Assembly: GCF_933775445.1 (NCBI RefSeq)
Contig: NC_065872.1
Span: 12,276,001 to 12,340,000 of the forward strand
From: Argentina anserina
Lineage: Eukaryota; Streptophyta; Magnoliopsida; Rosales; Rosaceae
Direction: 5' to 3'
Length of the DNA stretch: 64,000 nt
A program made the translations under genes and the position numbers. Positions 35,094 to 46,529 of the stretch are shown in pieces. Below the pieces are notes generated by a model that saw only the letters and a program-made list of their open reading frames with translations, was not told where the DNA came from and searched no databases. Numbering within the stretch: position 1 is the first letter of the stretch; each line of letters begins with the position of its first letter.

Positions 35094-37530
35094 TGGAAGA
35101 TAATTGTTTAGGGAGTGGTTCTACTCCATTGTCGGATGCATATCCGAGATCATTGGTTATCTCAATTTTCTGTTCAGTTTGTTTACACTTCCGTCTTGGC
35201 AGATCATCTCTTGGATGTCAATAATCTTTCTTTAGTTCTCCCCCTTTGCTAGTCTAGTGGCCTGAATTTCGCTCCTTGACGCATAGTTGGTTATTAGTGT
35301 GAGTAGACCAGCCTGAATGAGTATTGGGGGCAGCCTACAGTTTTGAAACGAGATAATTAGTCATACACCTATCCTGCAAGCCCTATTTTCAAATAAACCC
35401 ACACCCTTTTTCTTTTTTTTTAATCTACACCTAAGATATATATTAACACTCTTTATGCATGGAGTTTTTTTTCTTTAGTTGAAAAGTTCAAATTATATAT
35501 TTGAGTTCACGTTTTTGCCCTTCCAATTAAAAAATGAAATTATCTATCTAAATATAGTTGTTAGAATATTCATGCAACTCTTAATAAAAATCAAAGATTA
35601 ATGACGTCCGATTTGGGATCAATATCCTACAACTAATTAATTGCACGAATTGATTTCCGCCAAAACTAATTAGGGACATTGACCCACAAAATATGCTATT
35701 TTGAAATCAATTAAGTTAATAGGTTCATGCATGAATTAGTACGTGAAACATATGGTAAGTTAAGAAGAATATAGAAAGTTTTTTCTTAAGAAAAAGATAA
35801 AAGCTAACACACCTAACGTAGGGAAAAAAATCAGGGATAGCCTATCTCAAACATAAATTACATAATTGAACTGAACTCTGAGACATATATTCAATAAACA
35901 TTTGCAAACCAAACAATCTCTACTATCCAATTTAACAAGAGGTATAATCAGTAAGCAATTTGTTATAAAATGTCAAGTTCTGCATTCCATGCATTCAATT
36001 TAACCCTACATCACAGGTAAATACTTTTTCACAAAAGTAAAACACCCTACCCAACCAGAAAATCAAAACCTCCAAACCCCACTAAGGCTCACAGAGTAAG
36101 ATTACCCTTCCATCCGTCATTTTGTATCTGCAGTACATGTCCCTTGGCTGTCCAATTTAACAAGGTTGGAATTTGATAGTATCATTAACTTTTTTTTGCA
36201 GCTGGTAAAGGAATTGCTTTCAGTAGCTTCTGGCCTTCTGTCCTTTTAACAATAGTTTTTATTCTCTATAGTTCCATACAGATCTTTATCTTAGTGCCAA
36301 CATTTTTCGCATGTCACTGATTCTATGACGGGGTTAATGACATGATTCATGGTTGAACATGTTGATCTCCTCTAGTAGAGATGCTCGTTGAAGAAACTGC
36401 CTACAGAACTCACGATGAAAATTTTCATCCCACATCAGAGATTTGATGAGAAGAGATATGACCTATCTATACTGCACTTGGTGGTGAACTCCTTAATGTC
36501 GACCATCCATGCTGATCGAAAAGGTTCAAATCTATTAACAGGGTGTATCAAATTGAAATTCAAATTCAAGTCGATTATCTCAACATTCCTCACTACAGGG
36601 AGTACTGGAGTTAAGTTGAGCTTCTGAGCTTCAAGCGACTCCACAAGATAAACGTTTTCGGCTTTGGGAAGAAGTAAATCTGTGGTAAAATTGAGCATAT
36701 GAGAAAAGTTGGTCCGTTCTCGCACTCATGCTGTAATTCTCTCGTTTTGGCTTTTACTGGTTTACACAGTTAGTGGAGAACGTAATACTGGTGTCTGTGT
36801 GGCTAGTTGGCCTTGAGCAACTCTCCAAATCCAGCAAGTCATGAGTCGACTGGCATAATGAGGCAGAGATGAAGATGGAAGATCGATTATGATAAAACGA
36901 ATATGAGGTATTCTAAAGTATCTTTTGTTTTGATTTTGTTCTAGTCTGGATTTAACAATGTGGTAGCACATCACCTTGCTCAAGTTGAAGTCATATGATC
37001 GATGGGTATTGCTGTATTCTACAGGATGCATTGGACATTGTCTTTTTTGAACTTGTATAAACAAGAACAGAAACAAAATGTTCGACAATTCTGATGGTTA
37101 TGTACCATGAACAAAAAGTTCAAAATCACAAAAGACATTTGTGCATATTAGATTGAATATTATAACCTGTCGGATAAGATATAGGTAATATTTACATGAA
37201 CTGTAATTCCTTAACAATTATGTAACTCCATCTGATCATTCTGATGTATCACTTCCGCAACATCTTCATAAAATAATGCAATTGTACTTTTTTTTCTTGG
37301 TCTCTATACCGTCGGCACACAACTGCTACAAATTAAATGTGTCACTAAGCTCATGCAAATGATAAAGAAAAATGCATGATTATGACGTGACCCGTCTAAG
37401 TGTTTTTTTTTTTGGGTACAAACCTGTCAAGTATTATTTGTTACATGATATTCTTTTCTTGAGCAGAAGTAATTTTGACATATAAATTCCATACTTGCGC
37501 TTCAATAGAACTTGTACAACAAACAAAACG
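35094..37530. other. Intergenic sequence with one unplaced open frame
   Basis: Mostly AT-rich non-coding DNA. A minus-strand frame at 36725-36435 (96 aa; contains VYLVESLEAQKLNLTPVLP) has a Leu-rich hydrophobic pattern faintly like F-box/FBD repeat proteins, but there is no F-box, no supporting neighbouring exon, and a competing plus-strand frame. I cannot assign it. Confidence 0.35.
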
Positions 37531-37531
37531 A

Positions 37532-37690
37532 TGATCCCTGAGTGACCAGTTGGCTTAGAGTTAGTCTCTCTAACCAGCTGGTCGCCAGTTCAACTGGCAA
37601 ATGGGTTTGAGGGGAAACAAATTGGAAATTGGTGTCTGTTACTCTGCTTGCTACTCTGTTTTTCCTTTCCTTTCCTTTTTCTTAAACACA
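37532..37690 (+). mobile_element. tRNA-derived SINE-like element
   Basis: A box-A-like TGACCAGTTGG (37543-37553) and a box-B-like AGTTCAACTGG (37587-37597) are spaced as in a pol III promoter, followed by unrelated sequence ending in a T/C-rich tail. This is the layout of plant SINEs. No clear target duplication was seen. Confidence 0.45.
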
Positions 37691-37699
37691 ATTAGTAAC

Positions 37700-38280
37700 T
37701 TACTATGAGTTTAAGGCGTTAGGGAAGATAAATAAAAAACCCTAAATCTCTCTCTCTCCCTCTCTGACCTGGAGAGGCGGCCTCTTCCCCCTCCAACTCT
37801 TTGTCCGGTGGCACTCAGTTGCTTGGCTGGCCTCCCGGCTAGGAACAATTTCATCCATCGACATCCTCAGATCTGGAATGCTTGCTTTTAACTTTTTATC
37901 TCAGCTTGTTGTTCTTGGGTCTTGGTTTCAGATGTGGTACGTTGTTCGCTCCTGACGAGCATAGTTTTGTTGTTGGTGGTTATCATCAGCGACAGTGTCG
38001 TGTTGGGGGTTCTTACGACGTCGATCCAGGCCTTGCTTCCTAGGAAAGCAGTGGTTTCTATCTTGGCTTCTCGGGGCAACGTGCTTTATCAGATGTTGGT
38101 CTTGATCGGAGCGGTGGTCACGTCGGGCAGAGCTACACTTGCGCACACGGCGGTGAAGATGACGAAAGCTTGGGCTGGGCTGATTGGGTTTCTAGTTGGT
38201 TGGCCTTTCTAGGATTTTGGTTGAGGTCTATTATGGGTCATAAATAACTAAGCTACATGCATGTGCTTTGTGAGAGATCA
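37700..38280. other. CT-rich start and G-rich segment, LINE-like at best
   Basis: AAACCCTAAATCTCTCTC at 37738 and a mixed-composition stretch to about 38220 resemble the segment at 3000-3890. Frames on both strands (e.g. 37922-38212 plus) overlap and show no domain. Confidence 0.25.
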
Positions 38281-38289
38281 GGATCATTC

Positions 38290-39308
38290 CTCCGGCATGG
38301 TAAGGAAGCCTCATTCTGCCTCAGTGAGAGATCAGGATCATTTGACTGAGAGCACTCGTTTATGAACAGAATGGCATCTAACAAACTCTTTCACAAAACC
38401 AAGCATGCGGTAAGCCTGAGCTCTTCTCCAGAGACTTTTGGCATGACCTGTGAAAAAGAAGTGTACATGTAGCATAACTAATCGCAGCCAAACGACTGTT
38501 CCAACAGAAAATGACACTGAGCCCAATTATTGTAAAGAACAACTCTTTCCTTTTTGGATCTTATTGGACACAATGCTAATGCTTCCGAGTATTTTGATGC
38601 AGCTTCAGAAATGAAAACAGGGAATCCCTTTTTTTTATTCTGCTACTGAAAGAGACAGAGTTATGACCAGTCCCTTGTGACTGGATTGATAATGGAATCT
38701 CCTGGTTCTTGTTATCACCCATAGTTGAAATATCCGCAAGGTCAACAAATGCAGGTACAGCCTCATCAATCACCTGGATAATGGTTTCAGGAAATTTAGG
38801 TACTATGTATTATGATGCACAGATATTTGATATAGTACTAAAATGAAGTTGATGGAGTTATGATGTGCAAACTAAAACTTAGCATGGAAAATTTGATCAA
38901 GTATCAATTACATTCAGGCCTTTGATAGCTTCTCACTTGGGACAATGTTTACATTATCTACTTTTGACATTTAAATCCTCCTTCCCATATCTAGGTTATA
39001 ATGTATAGATCATTTCCACAAAATTTCAACCGATACAATTTTTTTCACCATTAGTGATTCAATATTTAAGTATGCTATTTAAGATCATCTCTACAAAATT
39101 TCATCTAATTCGGACATCGTTAAGGTATTGAAATTATATTAAATCAATGAATGAACTAAAAATGTTCAACATGAACCGTTCGTGTAAATCTCAATTTTAT
39201 AACCTCAAACCATTGTCGAATTAGATGAAACTTTGTAGAGATGATCTTGAATAGCATACCTAAATATTGAATCACTAATGGTGAAAAAAATTGACCGAAA
39301 AGTGTGCC

Positions 39309-39346
<38 letters not shown>

Positions 39347-41300
39347 GGTCCAACAGGTCTTAAATTTGCACATATGATGTAACATCAAAGACAGAAAAAC
39401 ACATGTTAAACAAGAAACAGATTGTATTATAGGTAAGTGTAAAGACTGTGAACCATAAATTCATGTTCTTAAGACAGGAATATTAAAGCCACATACCAGG
39501 GATCATGACAAAATTGCTAGAAAACTCAAATCAACAGTAACAAGTGTATGCAATATGCACAAACAACTGCAAAACCAACAAAGTAAAATATACCTTATGA
39601 CATGTCCTATGGGTCTTGAAGTAACCAGAGAAGACAATCAATAGCTATTTACTACCAATCATCTGACGACCGATAAATATTACACAACACTCTGATACTC
39701 TACCCAGCTTATGACGACAAATTATTCTTACTAAACCAATACCAGCTGGTGAGTTTTCATTGACAAGCCCACCCCACATTCCAGGTAGATTTGTTTGGTT
39801 TGCATATGGGTGGAAGAAATTCCAGTTTGAAGGCAAAGCAGTTAGTGAGCTGGAGACACCGGCATTGCAACTGACTTTCCCATTTTTCAGCCTCTCTGAA
39901 CTCCATTTCGACATCTCCCATGCCACGGGTGAGCGGATCACAGTGACGACTTAATTTCTGTTCAACATGACTAGCTAAAGCATGAAATGTGCTGGCATAA
40001 GTAGCCAGGTGGCCTAAGGCTCGAAAGCCACTCTCTGTTCAACCCGCGTTAACCATCCTCTCAAAAGTTCAACTAAGGGAGCAATTACCCTGGAATGAAC
40101 AGAGCTTTTTGCAAAATTATTCCATGTTCATAGTGCATGAACCAATTATGTAAGCTGCATAATGAGGAATGTATATATATTGTGGTGATGAGAAAGCTAC
40201 AAACGTTTCTTTAGACCCTTCCATATCAGTGAAGCCATACATAAAGATACCAAGCTCGATGAACTCAGGGCCATTTGGATGTGTCATGGCAGTGTTCCAA
40301 AGGCCACTGGTAAGAAAAACCTGACCATCATCCTCCTGTATAGGAAGTCTCTGACAAATTTTCGGAGTACTCGCTCGTTGCTTACTTGGATTCCCTTCCT
40401 TCATCACACAAAAGAAGTATCCTGGGTGAGAACATCAGGAAGACGCTTTATTCATATCCAGATTGCAAGGTTAATCTCACAAAAATCAGGGCCACTCAAA
40501 CAGGAATAATTTGATTCCTATTTCCTACTTGTAAACGTCTTCAAATTCATCTAAGCATTGCCTCTCTATGACAACCTATTTTTGCAACCACCGGATTTGT
40601 ACAACCACCGAAAATTTATCAGAAGCCCCTAAACCATTCACATAGATCACCCTGAAGGTATTCTACAATCCTAGTAACCATTTGAGTTAGTACCCCATAT
40701 CTGTTATCACCCCTCGTGTAAACCATTCACCTCCCTCTCTTCGCCTAATTGATCCCACAAAACAATCACTTCTTAGTAATGTGTAATGACTAATGAGTAA
40801 TGAGTCAAGACCACCAATTTTCATTATACCTCATAGCTTTACTTAATGCCCACAGTTTGTTCTTAACCAACCTTAATCTAAAACCCCTTAGACTCCTTAG
40901 GCCTCTTTCAAAATCATGATTCTAAAACTCCCTCTGCAAAACTCCAATACTTTCTACATTATCAAAAGCTTAAATTTTATAAACACCCAAGTTCAGAATC
41001 AAAAACCCACCAAACTACAACAAACCTTTCCAAACCAAATAAAATTCAACCAATAGCACTTCCACAAACCACCATTTATAACAAAAACAAAATAAAGAGT
41101 TTGAGAACCAAAACACATACCTGAAAGCAAAAACAATCTTCTTTAAGATATGAACTCCCACTGGAGTTATTGTGAAAATTCTGAACCAAAATGACAAAAG
41201 TGCTTTCTGGGTAACCCAAAAGCTGCTTCCTGTTGCTATGTTCTTGCTTCCCAACAACAAAAGCAGTACAGAAGTGTGTGTCATTGTGTGCGGAAGCTGG
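38290..41300 (-). pseudogene. Decayed ARM-repeat/TPR-repeat protein gene
   Basis: Minus-strand pieces match, in order, a plant family with N-terminal ARM-like and C-terminal TPR-like repeats that I know only as uncharacterised. A 5' exon-like region near 41284-41125 ends AG|GTATGTG. N-terminal coding follows at about 40440-39960 (MKEGNPSK, GLWNTAMTHPN, IYIPHYAAYIIGS, LVELLRG), then 39960-39700 (RGMGDVEMEFREAEKW, LPGMWGGLVNENSPAGIG, ICRHKLGR), 38780-38640 (DEAVPAFVDLADIS) after a CAG acceptor, and the TPR part at 38452-38300 (HAKSLWRRAQAY, LDAILFINECS) after TTTTTCACAG. It has several frameshifts (TPR part, near 40285, near 40050) and an in-frame TAG near 40200. Retained intron signals argue for a duplicated gene rather than a retrocopy. 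Confidence 0.8.
39035..39310. mobile_element. MITE related to the one at 6762-7164
   Basis: It shares TTCACCATTAGTGATTCAA, the CTACAAAATTTCATC block and the right end TTGACCGAAAAGTGTGCC with the first element and keeps its palindromic plan. The left terminal 60 bp are decayed. A TA microsatellite (39311-39344) abuts the right end. It lies in an intron position of the ARM/TPR pseudogene. Confidence 0.7.
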
Positions 41301-41357
41301 GAGGAGATTGAAAACGACTGTGTTTTAAAGGGTTCTCAGTTTTTGGGGGTGGAGCTC

Positions 41358-41825
41358 TGTTGGCACCCCTACTAGCACAGAGCTAGTATGGCATGCCACC
41401 GAGCATAAGCATCACTCTCTAGGAGGATCTACAAATCACTATGTGGCTCAACCATGATATTCATAGCGTACCTCGTCATACAAGCTTTCCAATGATAGTC
41501 GGAACTCACCAAGACACCACCGGGAAGTCACCTTTCCGACCTCATCAAGATGACTCCATAGTAAGCCTAGAGGGGCACTTGTCCCACATTGAAGAATATG
41601 TAAATGAGAGGGGTTCCCTCACCTATAAAAGGGACCCATCATCCCACTTAGAGAGAGGATCACTACATGTATAACTTAAGGCTATTTGCCAATACTAGTG
41701 GATTCAAGTGGACGTAGCCTACCCCAAGAGAGGGAGGTGAACCACTATACCTCTCGTGTCAAACTAACACTCACTAATAGCTAACCGTGTGATCAATCAC
41801 CCATCTGGTAATCACTACGTTAACA
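41358..41825 (+). mobile_element. 5' LTR of the young element
   Basis: 468 bp. It contains a core promoter with TATAAAA at 41624-41630, so transcription would start around 41655. The embedded 77-codon frame (41441-41674) also exists in the 3' LTR and has no domain, so it is not taken as a gene. Confidence 0.93.
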
Positions 41826-41843
41826 TTGGCGCCGTCTGTGGGA
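41826..41843 (+). other. Primer binding site of the young element
   Basis: TTGGCGCCGTCTGTGGGA directly follows the 5' LTR. This sequence is a common PBS of plant Gypsy elements of Tat type. Confidence 0.8.
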
Positions 41844-41989
41844 AGCTGACAATTAGCTTCGTCACTCCCCACCAACAGACCTCCCACGGTCCCCCACACC
41901 CCACAGTGCATGAGCTCACTACGGAGCAGTCAGATTTAAAAAAAAAAAAAATTTTTGACCCTCCCGTGGTCCATGCCTTCCACGGTCAC

Positions 41990-42360
41990 GTTCTTCCACA
42001 CTCATCCTAGCACGGTGGACGTTCTTCCACGCTCCTGCTAGAGTAGCACGTGATTGCTAGCACGGTGCAAGATTGCTATCGTAGTCCTACAACTGCTAGC
42101 GTAGTACATGAGCCGTAGTACGTGACTTCTAGCACGGTGCACAACTAGTCCCGTAGTCCCACGACTGCTAGCATAGTACGCGACTGCTAGCACGGTGCAC
42201 GGCTAGTCCCGTAGTCCCACGAATGCTAGCGTAGTACATGACTGCTAGCGTAGTACGCGACTGCTAGCATGGTGCAAGACTGTTATCGTAGTCCCTTGAC
42301 TACTAGAACAGTACGTGACTGCTAGCACGGTGCACGGCTGCTCCCGTAGTCCCATGACAT
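41990..42360 (+). repeat. Degenerate tandem array A in the young element
   Basis: Irregular repeats built from GCTAGCACGGTGCA, CCCGTAGTCCCACGACT and GCTAGCGTAGTACG blocks, repeated many times with variable order. Unusually rich in CG dinucleotides and in palindromic GCTAGC. Confidence 0.8.
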
Positions 42361-43020
42361 GCTCCCATAGTTCCACGGTGGAACTCCACGGTCCTACTCC
42401 ACAGTCGGCTTTTATAGTCCTGCTCTACGGTTGACTTCGCAGCCTTCCGTAGTCGCCAGAGAAAAGAAATCATTGGCACAACGGGACTTGCTGGCAAAGC
42501 CAACCAACCCGCAACAAACCACTACCATAACACAGAGAATTGAAAGGAAAATCTCTTCAAACCGGACATCTCCTCACTCAAATCCAAAGCGGCTACTTGC
42601 AATCATCCCCCGCGCAAAGGAGCGTCATGCTTGGACACCTCCAACATGATTTTGGTACTTGCATAAAGCGCAACTCCACTCCACATCGGCATAAGATAAG
42701 TAAAATGCTATGCCTCCCTACTCCTACTGTAGAGTTGATTATTACCATATCTTAGCATGATTTTATTACGCTATAAAGCATGCCTACAACATACCGCACT
42801 TGATATACATGCCCGCATGGTTTTCACGCATTGGCTACAACACTTTGTAGAGTTAGCTAGCAATGGCACTTAGCCATATCTTATATACTTAGAAAATGTG
42901 TGACGCACACACTTGAATGTCTAACTTGATTGTGCTAATGAAACTAGGAATTTTTCTAACCATTGTTCAGGAGAACAATTAAATTCCTTATGCAGACTGT
43001 TTCATCACAGAACACTCAAG

Positions 43021-43910
43021 ACGTCCTACGCGTAACGCCTATCTACGCTATGATGGATGCACTACGCCCAAAAGGGCTCAAGCCGCGTAAATACGCGCAC
43101 TACGCCCAAGAGGGCTCAAGACGTCCTACGCGTAACGCTTATCTACGCTATGATGGATGCACTACGCCCAAAAGGGCTCAAGCCGCGTAAATACGCGCAC
43201 TACGCCCAAGAGGGCTCAAGACGTCCTACGCGTAACGCTTATCTACGCTATGATGGATGCACTACGCCCAAAATGGCTCAAGCCGCGTAAATACGCGCAC
43301 TACGCCCAAGAGGGCTCAAGACGTCTTACGCGTAACGCCTATCTACGCTATGATGGATGCACTACGCCCAAAAGGGCTCAAGCCGCGTAAATACGCGCAC
43401 TACGCCCAAGAGGGCTCAAGACGTCCTACGCGTAACGCTTATCTACGCTATGATGGATGCACTACGCCCAAAAGGGCTCAAGCCGCGTAAATACGCGCAC
43501 TACGCCCAAGAGGGCTCAAGACGTCCTACGCGTAACGCTTATCTACGCTATGATGGATGCACTACGCCCAAAAGGGCTCAAGCCGCGTAAATACGCGCAC
43601 TACACCTAAGAGGGCTCAAGAAGTCCTACGGCTCAAGATATCCTACGCGTAACGCCTATCTACGCTACGATGGATGCACTACGCCTAAGAGGGCTCAAGC
43701 CGCGTAAATACGCGCACTACGCCCAAGAGGGCTCAAGACGTCCTACGCGTAACGCCTATCTACGCTAAGATGGATGCACTACGCCCAAGAGGGCTCTAAG
43801 ACGTCCTACGCGTAACGCCTATCTACGCTACGATGGATGCACTACGCCCAAGAGGGCTCAAACCGCGTCAATACGCGCACTACGCCCAAAAGGGCTCAAG
43901 CTGTCCTACG
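43021..43910 (+). repeat. 100-bp tandem array B in the young element
   Basis: Six almost identical 100-bp units start at 43023, 43123, 43223, 43323, 43423 and 43523 (GTCCTACGCGTAACGC...). Shortened, diverged units follow to about 43910. Because 100 is not a multiple of three, the frame shifts each unit, giving a ladder of identical-looking 77-codon frames (43057, 43157, 43257, 43357) that are by-products. Confidence 0.95.
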
Positions 43911-44000
43911 CGCAAAGCACACTGCTTAGAGAACGCACTACACCTAAGAGGGATCGACATCCTACGCGTAAAGCTCACTACGCTACGATAGTAGCTTTAC

Positions 44001-44230
44001 GCTCGAATGTCAACGCCAAAAAGACGTCATACGCGTAGCCTATTACGCTATGATTGACACCACGCTCGAATGTCAACGCCAAAAAGACGTCATACGCGTA
44101 GCCTATTACGCTATGATTGACACCACGCTCTAATTCAACGCCAAAAAGACGTCATACGCGTAACCTATTACGCTATGATTGACGCACCACGCTCTAATTC
44201 AACGTCCAAAAGACATCCTACACGTAGGTC
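44001..44230 (+). repeat. 63-bp tandem array C in the young element
   Basis: Units beginning GCTCGAATGTCAACGCC or GCTCTAATTCAACG start at 44001, 44064, 44127 and 44191, a period of 63-64 bp. They share the ACGTCATACGCGTA core with array B, so B and C probably have a common origin. Confidence 0.85.
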
Positions 44231-44702
44231 ACTACGCTAAGATGGATGCACAACGCTCTATGTCAGCGCTCAGACGTCCTACGTGCAAAATTTTGCACTA
44301 AGATGGACACATTACGCCCGCAGTGGCTCAACGCCGTCCTACGCACACTGCAATATAGGACGCACCAGCCTATAGAGGTCTCACTAGCCTTCAAAGGCCA
44401 TATTGGCATATAAAAGCCACACTCACCCGTAGCGGCCATATTAGTCCAAAGCGCCATCACGCTAGGCTACTTCGCCTAAGCACACCGCACACATAAGCCA
44501 TATCACTCGAAACCGCCTCGCTGACTAGGGGTTTCGGGGACTTACGCACACTCGCGTACTATATCATATTCGGGACCATACATACACACGCATCATCATG
44601 TGTCAAACACACATCGCGCCCATACATTGTTATGCTATCCATAACAACAGACATACTTCGTGCACATATGCTTTTATCTTTGTTTTACAGGTTTGAGAGT
44701 CT

Positions 44703-44830
44703 CTTCTTGCTTAAGGAGTTCGGGGACTGGTAGGGGTATGCCACCGCCCGGACACTTATGCTCGGTGACATGTTGATTGATAAACTCCCCAAGCAAGAAG
44801 TTCCTCTTACTTAGGGACTGCGGGGGGACA
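44703..44830 (+). promoter_or_regulatory. 3' hairpin and polypurine tract of the young element
   Basis: CTTCTTGCTTAAGGAGTT (44703-44720) pairs with AACTCCCCAAGCAAGAAG (44783-44800), 16 of 18 positions. The purine-rich AGGGACTGCGGGGGGACA (44813-44830) follows immediately before the 3' LTR. The tract should prime plus-strand DNA synthesis; the hairpin's role is unknown. Confidence 0.7.
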
Positions 44831-45298
44831 TGTTGGCACCCCTACTAGCACAGAGCTAGTATGGCATGCCACCGAGCATAAGCATCACTCTCTAGGAGGA
44901 TCTACAAATCACTATGTGGCTCAACCATGATATTCATAGCGTACCTCGTCATACAAGCTTTCCAATGATAGTCGGAACTCACCAAGACACCACCGGGAAG
45001 TCACCTTTCCGACCTCATCAAGATGACTCCATAGTAAGCCTAGAGGGGCACTTGTCCCACATTGAAGAATATGTAAATGAGAGGGGTTCCCTCACCTATA
45101 AAAGGGACCCATCATCCCACTTAGAGATGGGATCACTACATGTATAACTTAAGGCTATTTGCCAATACTAGTGGATTCAAGTGGACGTAGCCTACCCCAA
45201 GAGAGGGAGGTGAACCACTATACCTCTCGTGTCAAACTAACACTCACTAATAGCTAACCGTGTGATCAATCACCCATCTGGTAATCACTACGTTAACA
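44831..45298 (+). mobile_element. 3' LTR of the young element
   Basis: 468 bp, identical to the 5' LTR except GAGATGGG here against GAGAGAGG there. TATAAAA box at 45097-45103. Confidence 0.93.
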
Positions 45299-45358
45299 AG
45301 CTCCTTACTATAATGACGTCATTTATTTTAATATAATAACGTTACGTATGTACTACAG

Positions 45359-45475
45359 TTGAAGCAAGACTTCTTGTATGAGCATTATAGTGATTATACT
45401 GATGAGCTTGGCACATATATGCAGGGTCAACGAGTTAATGAGAAATTGATGAATATTTATGGGGTTGTGTTTTAG
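45359..45475 (+). pseudogene. Exon-like fragment, family not recognised
   Basis: After the acceptor-like TACTACAG a 38-codon frame (begins LKQDFLYEHYSDYTDELG, continues YMQGQRVNEKLMNIYG) ends in TAG. The amino-acid composition is that of a real soluble protein rather than random AT-rich sequence. There is no partner exon in view. Probably a gene fragment. Confidence 0.3.
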
Positions 45476-45502
45476 AAGTTAAAGCTTGGACACTCTCTCT
45501 AC

Positions 45503-46176
45503 TAGGGTCGGGGCATTTTGTCCCGAAATCCCGGTCTCGTCCCGGTTTCGTCTCTAAATTTGCAGAGACGAGGACGGGATGTATGTTGAAAAATGTACAT
45601 CTCGTCCCGGTCTCGTTTTGAAATAACGGGACATGATTGAGATTAACTTAATAAGGCTCGTTCAATCCCGTTTTGTCTCATATTAATATAAAACTAAAAT
45701 AACTGGTATATATATATATTTCATCTCGACCGTTAAATTGATTAAAAAAATATTAGGTTAACAACAACTACAACCCCTAAGAGTTTATTTTACCCTTTCA
45801 AAAAAAAAAAGAGTTTATTTTGCTTCTCTAAACATTAGGTAAACTATTGTTATTTAAGATATATAGTCTTTATTGATTATCTAGTAATAGATTTAAACAA
45901 GATATGCATCTAAAGTTAACTAGCAAGTAGAATTGAACTTGTTATAGTGTATATGGTAATTGATTAATTCTTCATTCTAAGATAATTATTGCATTATTTT
46001 ACAAATATCATTTTAAGCCCGTTTTGGTCCCGATCCCGTCCTGATCCTGAACGAGACACGGATCCAGCAAGATCACTTTTAGAAACACATAATCTCGTCT
46101 CATCCCTTATTTTAAATTAGGGAACGAGACCGAAATTCACCTAATCATGACCCGTCCCGGCCCATGCCCATCCATA
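45503..46176. mobile_element. hAT-like MITE (674 bp)
   Basis: Flanked by a perfect 8-bp duplication CTCTCTAC (45495-45502, 46177-46184). Ends TAGGGTCGGGGCAT and, inverted, TATGGATGGGCAT resemble hAT termini. Subterminal regions are full of GTCCCG/CGGGAC motifs in both orientations. No transposase. Confidence 0.75.
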
Positions 46177-46529
46177 CTCTCTACTCTAGTGTGACTTGGT
46201 GTTTACGTTTGTTGCTAAATTGTGGAAAGTGACCTAGTAGTTGGGGATTGCTCATAGAACTTGAAAGGGTCTCAACCTTGGAAGGCCGAGGTCGTGGCCA
46301 TCGAAGATCAAGGATCACTTAGCTTAAGACGATCATCATTCTCTTATTTAAGGTGATTTTAGTAGCAGATACATAGTTACATACTAGTGATACTACCATA
46401 TGAGTTCTCACAGCTCGCTAATCATGCCTTTTTGCAATTTTCTACCTCTGGCAATAACCTTGTGTTGGTAAAAGTTTTTGTTTGGTTTCTCCTAGACCCG
46501 TCAGGATTCTTATTATTATTATATCATTG

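Larger units (their letters stand above)
41353..45303 (+). mobile_element. Young non-autonomous LTR retrotransposon (3941 bp plus duplication)
   Basis: Two 468-bp direct LTRs (41358-41825, 44831-45298) differ at two adjacent bases by my reading. Both start TGTTGGCACCCC and end GTTAACA, and a perfect 5-bp duplication AGCTC flanks the element (41353-41357, 45299-45303). A PBS and a purine tract are in place. The 3.0-kb interior encodes no gag or pol; it is largely tandem repeats rich in CG dinucleotides. It must depend on another element's proteins, probably a Tat-like Gypsy judging by the PBS. It sits just upstream of the 5' exon of the ARM/TPR pseudogene. Confidence 0.93.

Noticed and set aside
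36435..36725. F-box/FBD-like protein fragment
   Set aside because: Only a loose hydrophobic resemblance; no F-box motif, no adjacent exon, competing frame on the other strand. Left as an unassigned open stretch.
41441..41674. 77-codon frame present in both LTRs of the young element
   Set aside because: Duplicated only because the LTR is duplicated; spans the core promoter; no domain.
43057..43590. Ladder of near-identical 77-codon frames
   Set aside because: They arise from a 100-bp tandem repeat; since 100 is not divisible by three each unit restarts the same peptide in a new frame. No start context, domain or codon bias.
43021..43910. CRISPR-like appearance of regular repeats
   Set aside because: Whole 100-bp units repeat without unique spacers, and the array lies inside a plant LTR element.
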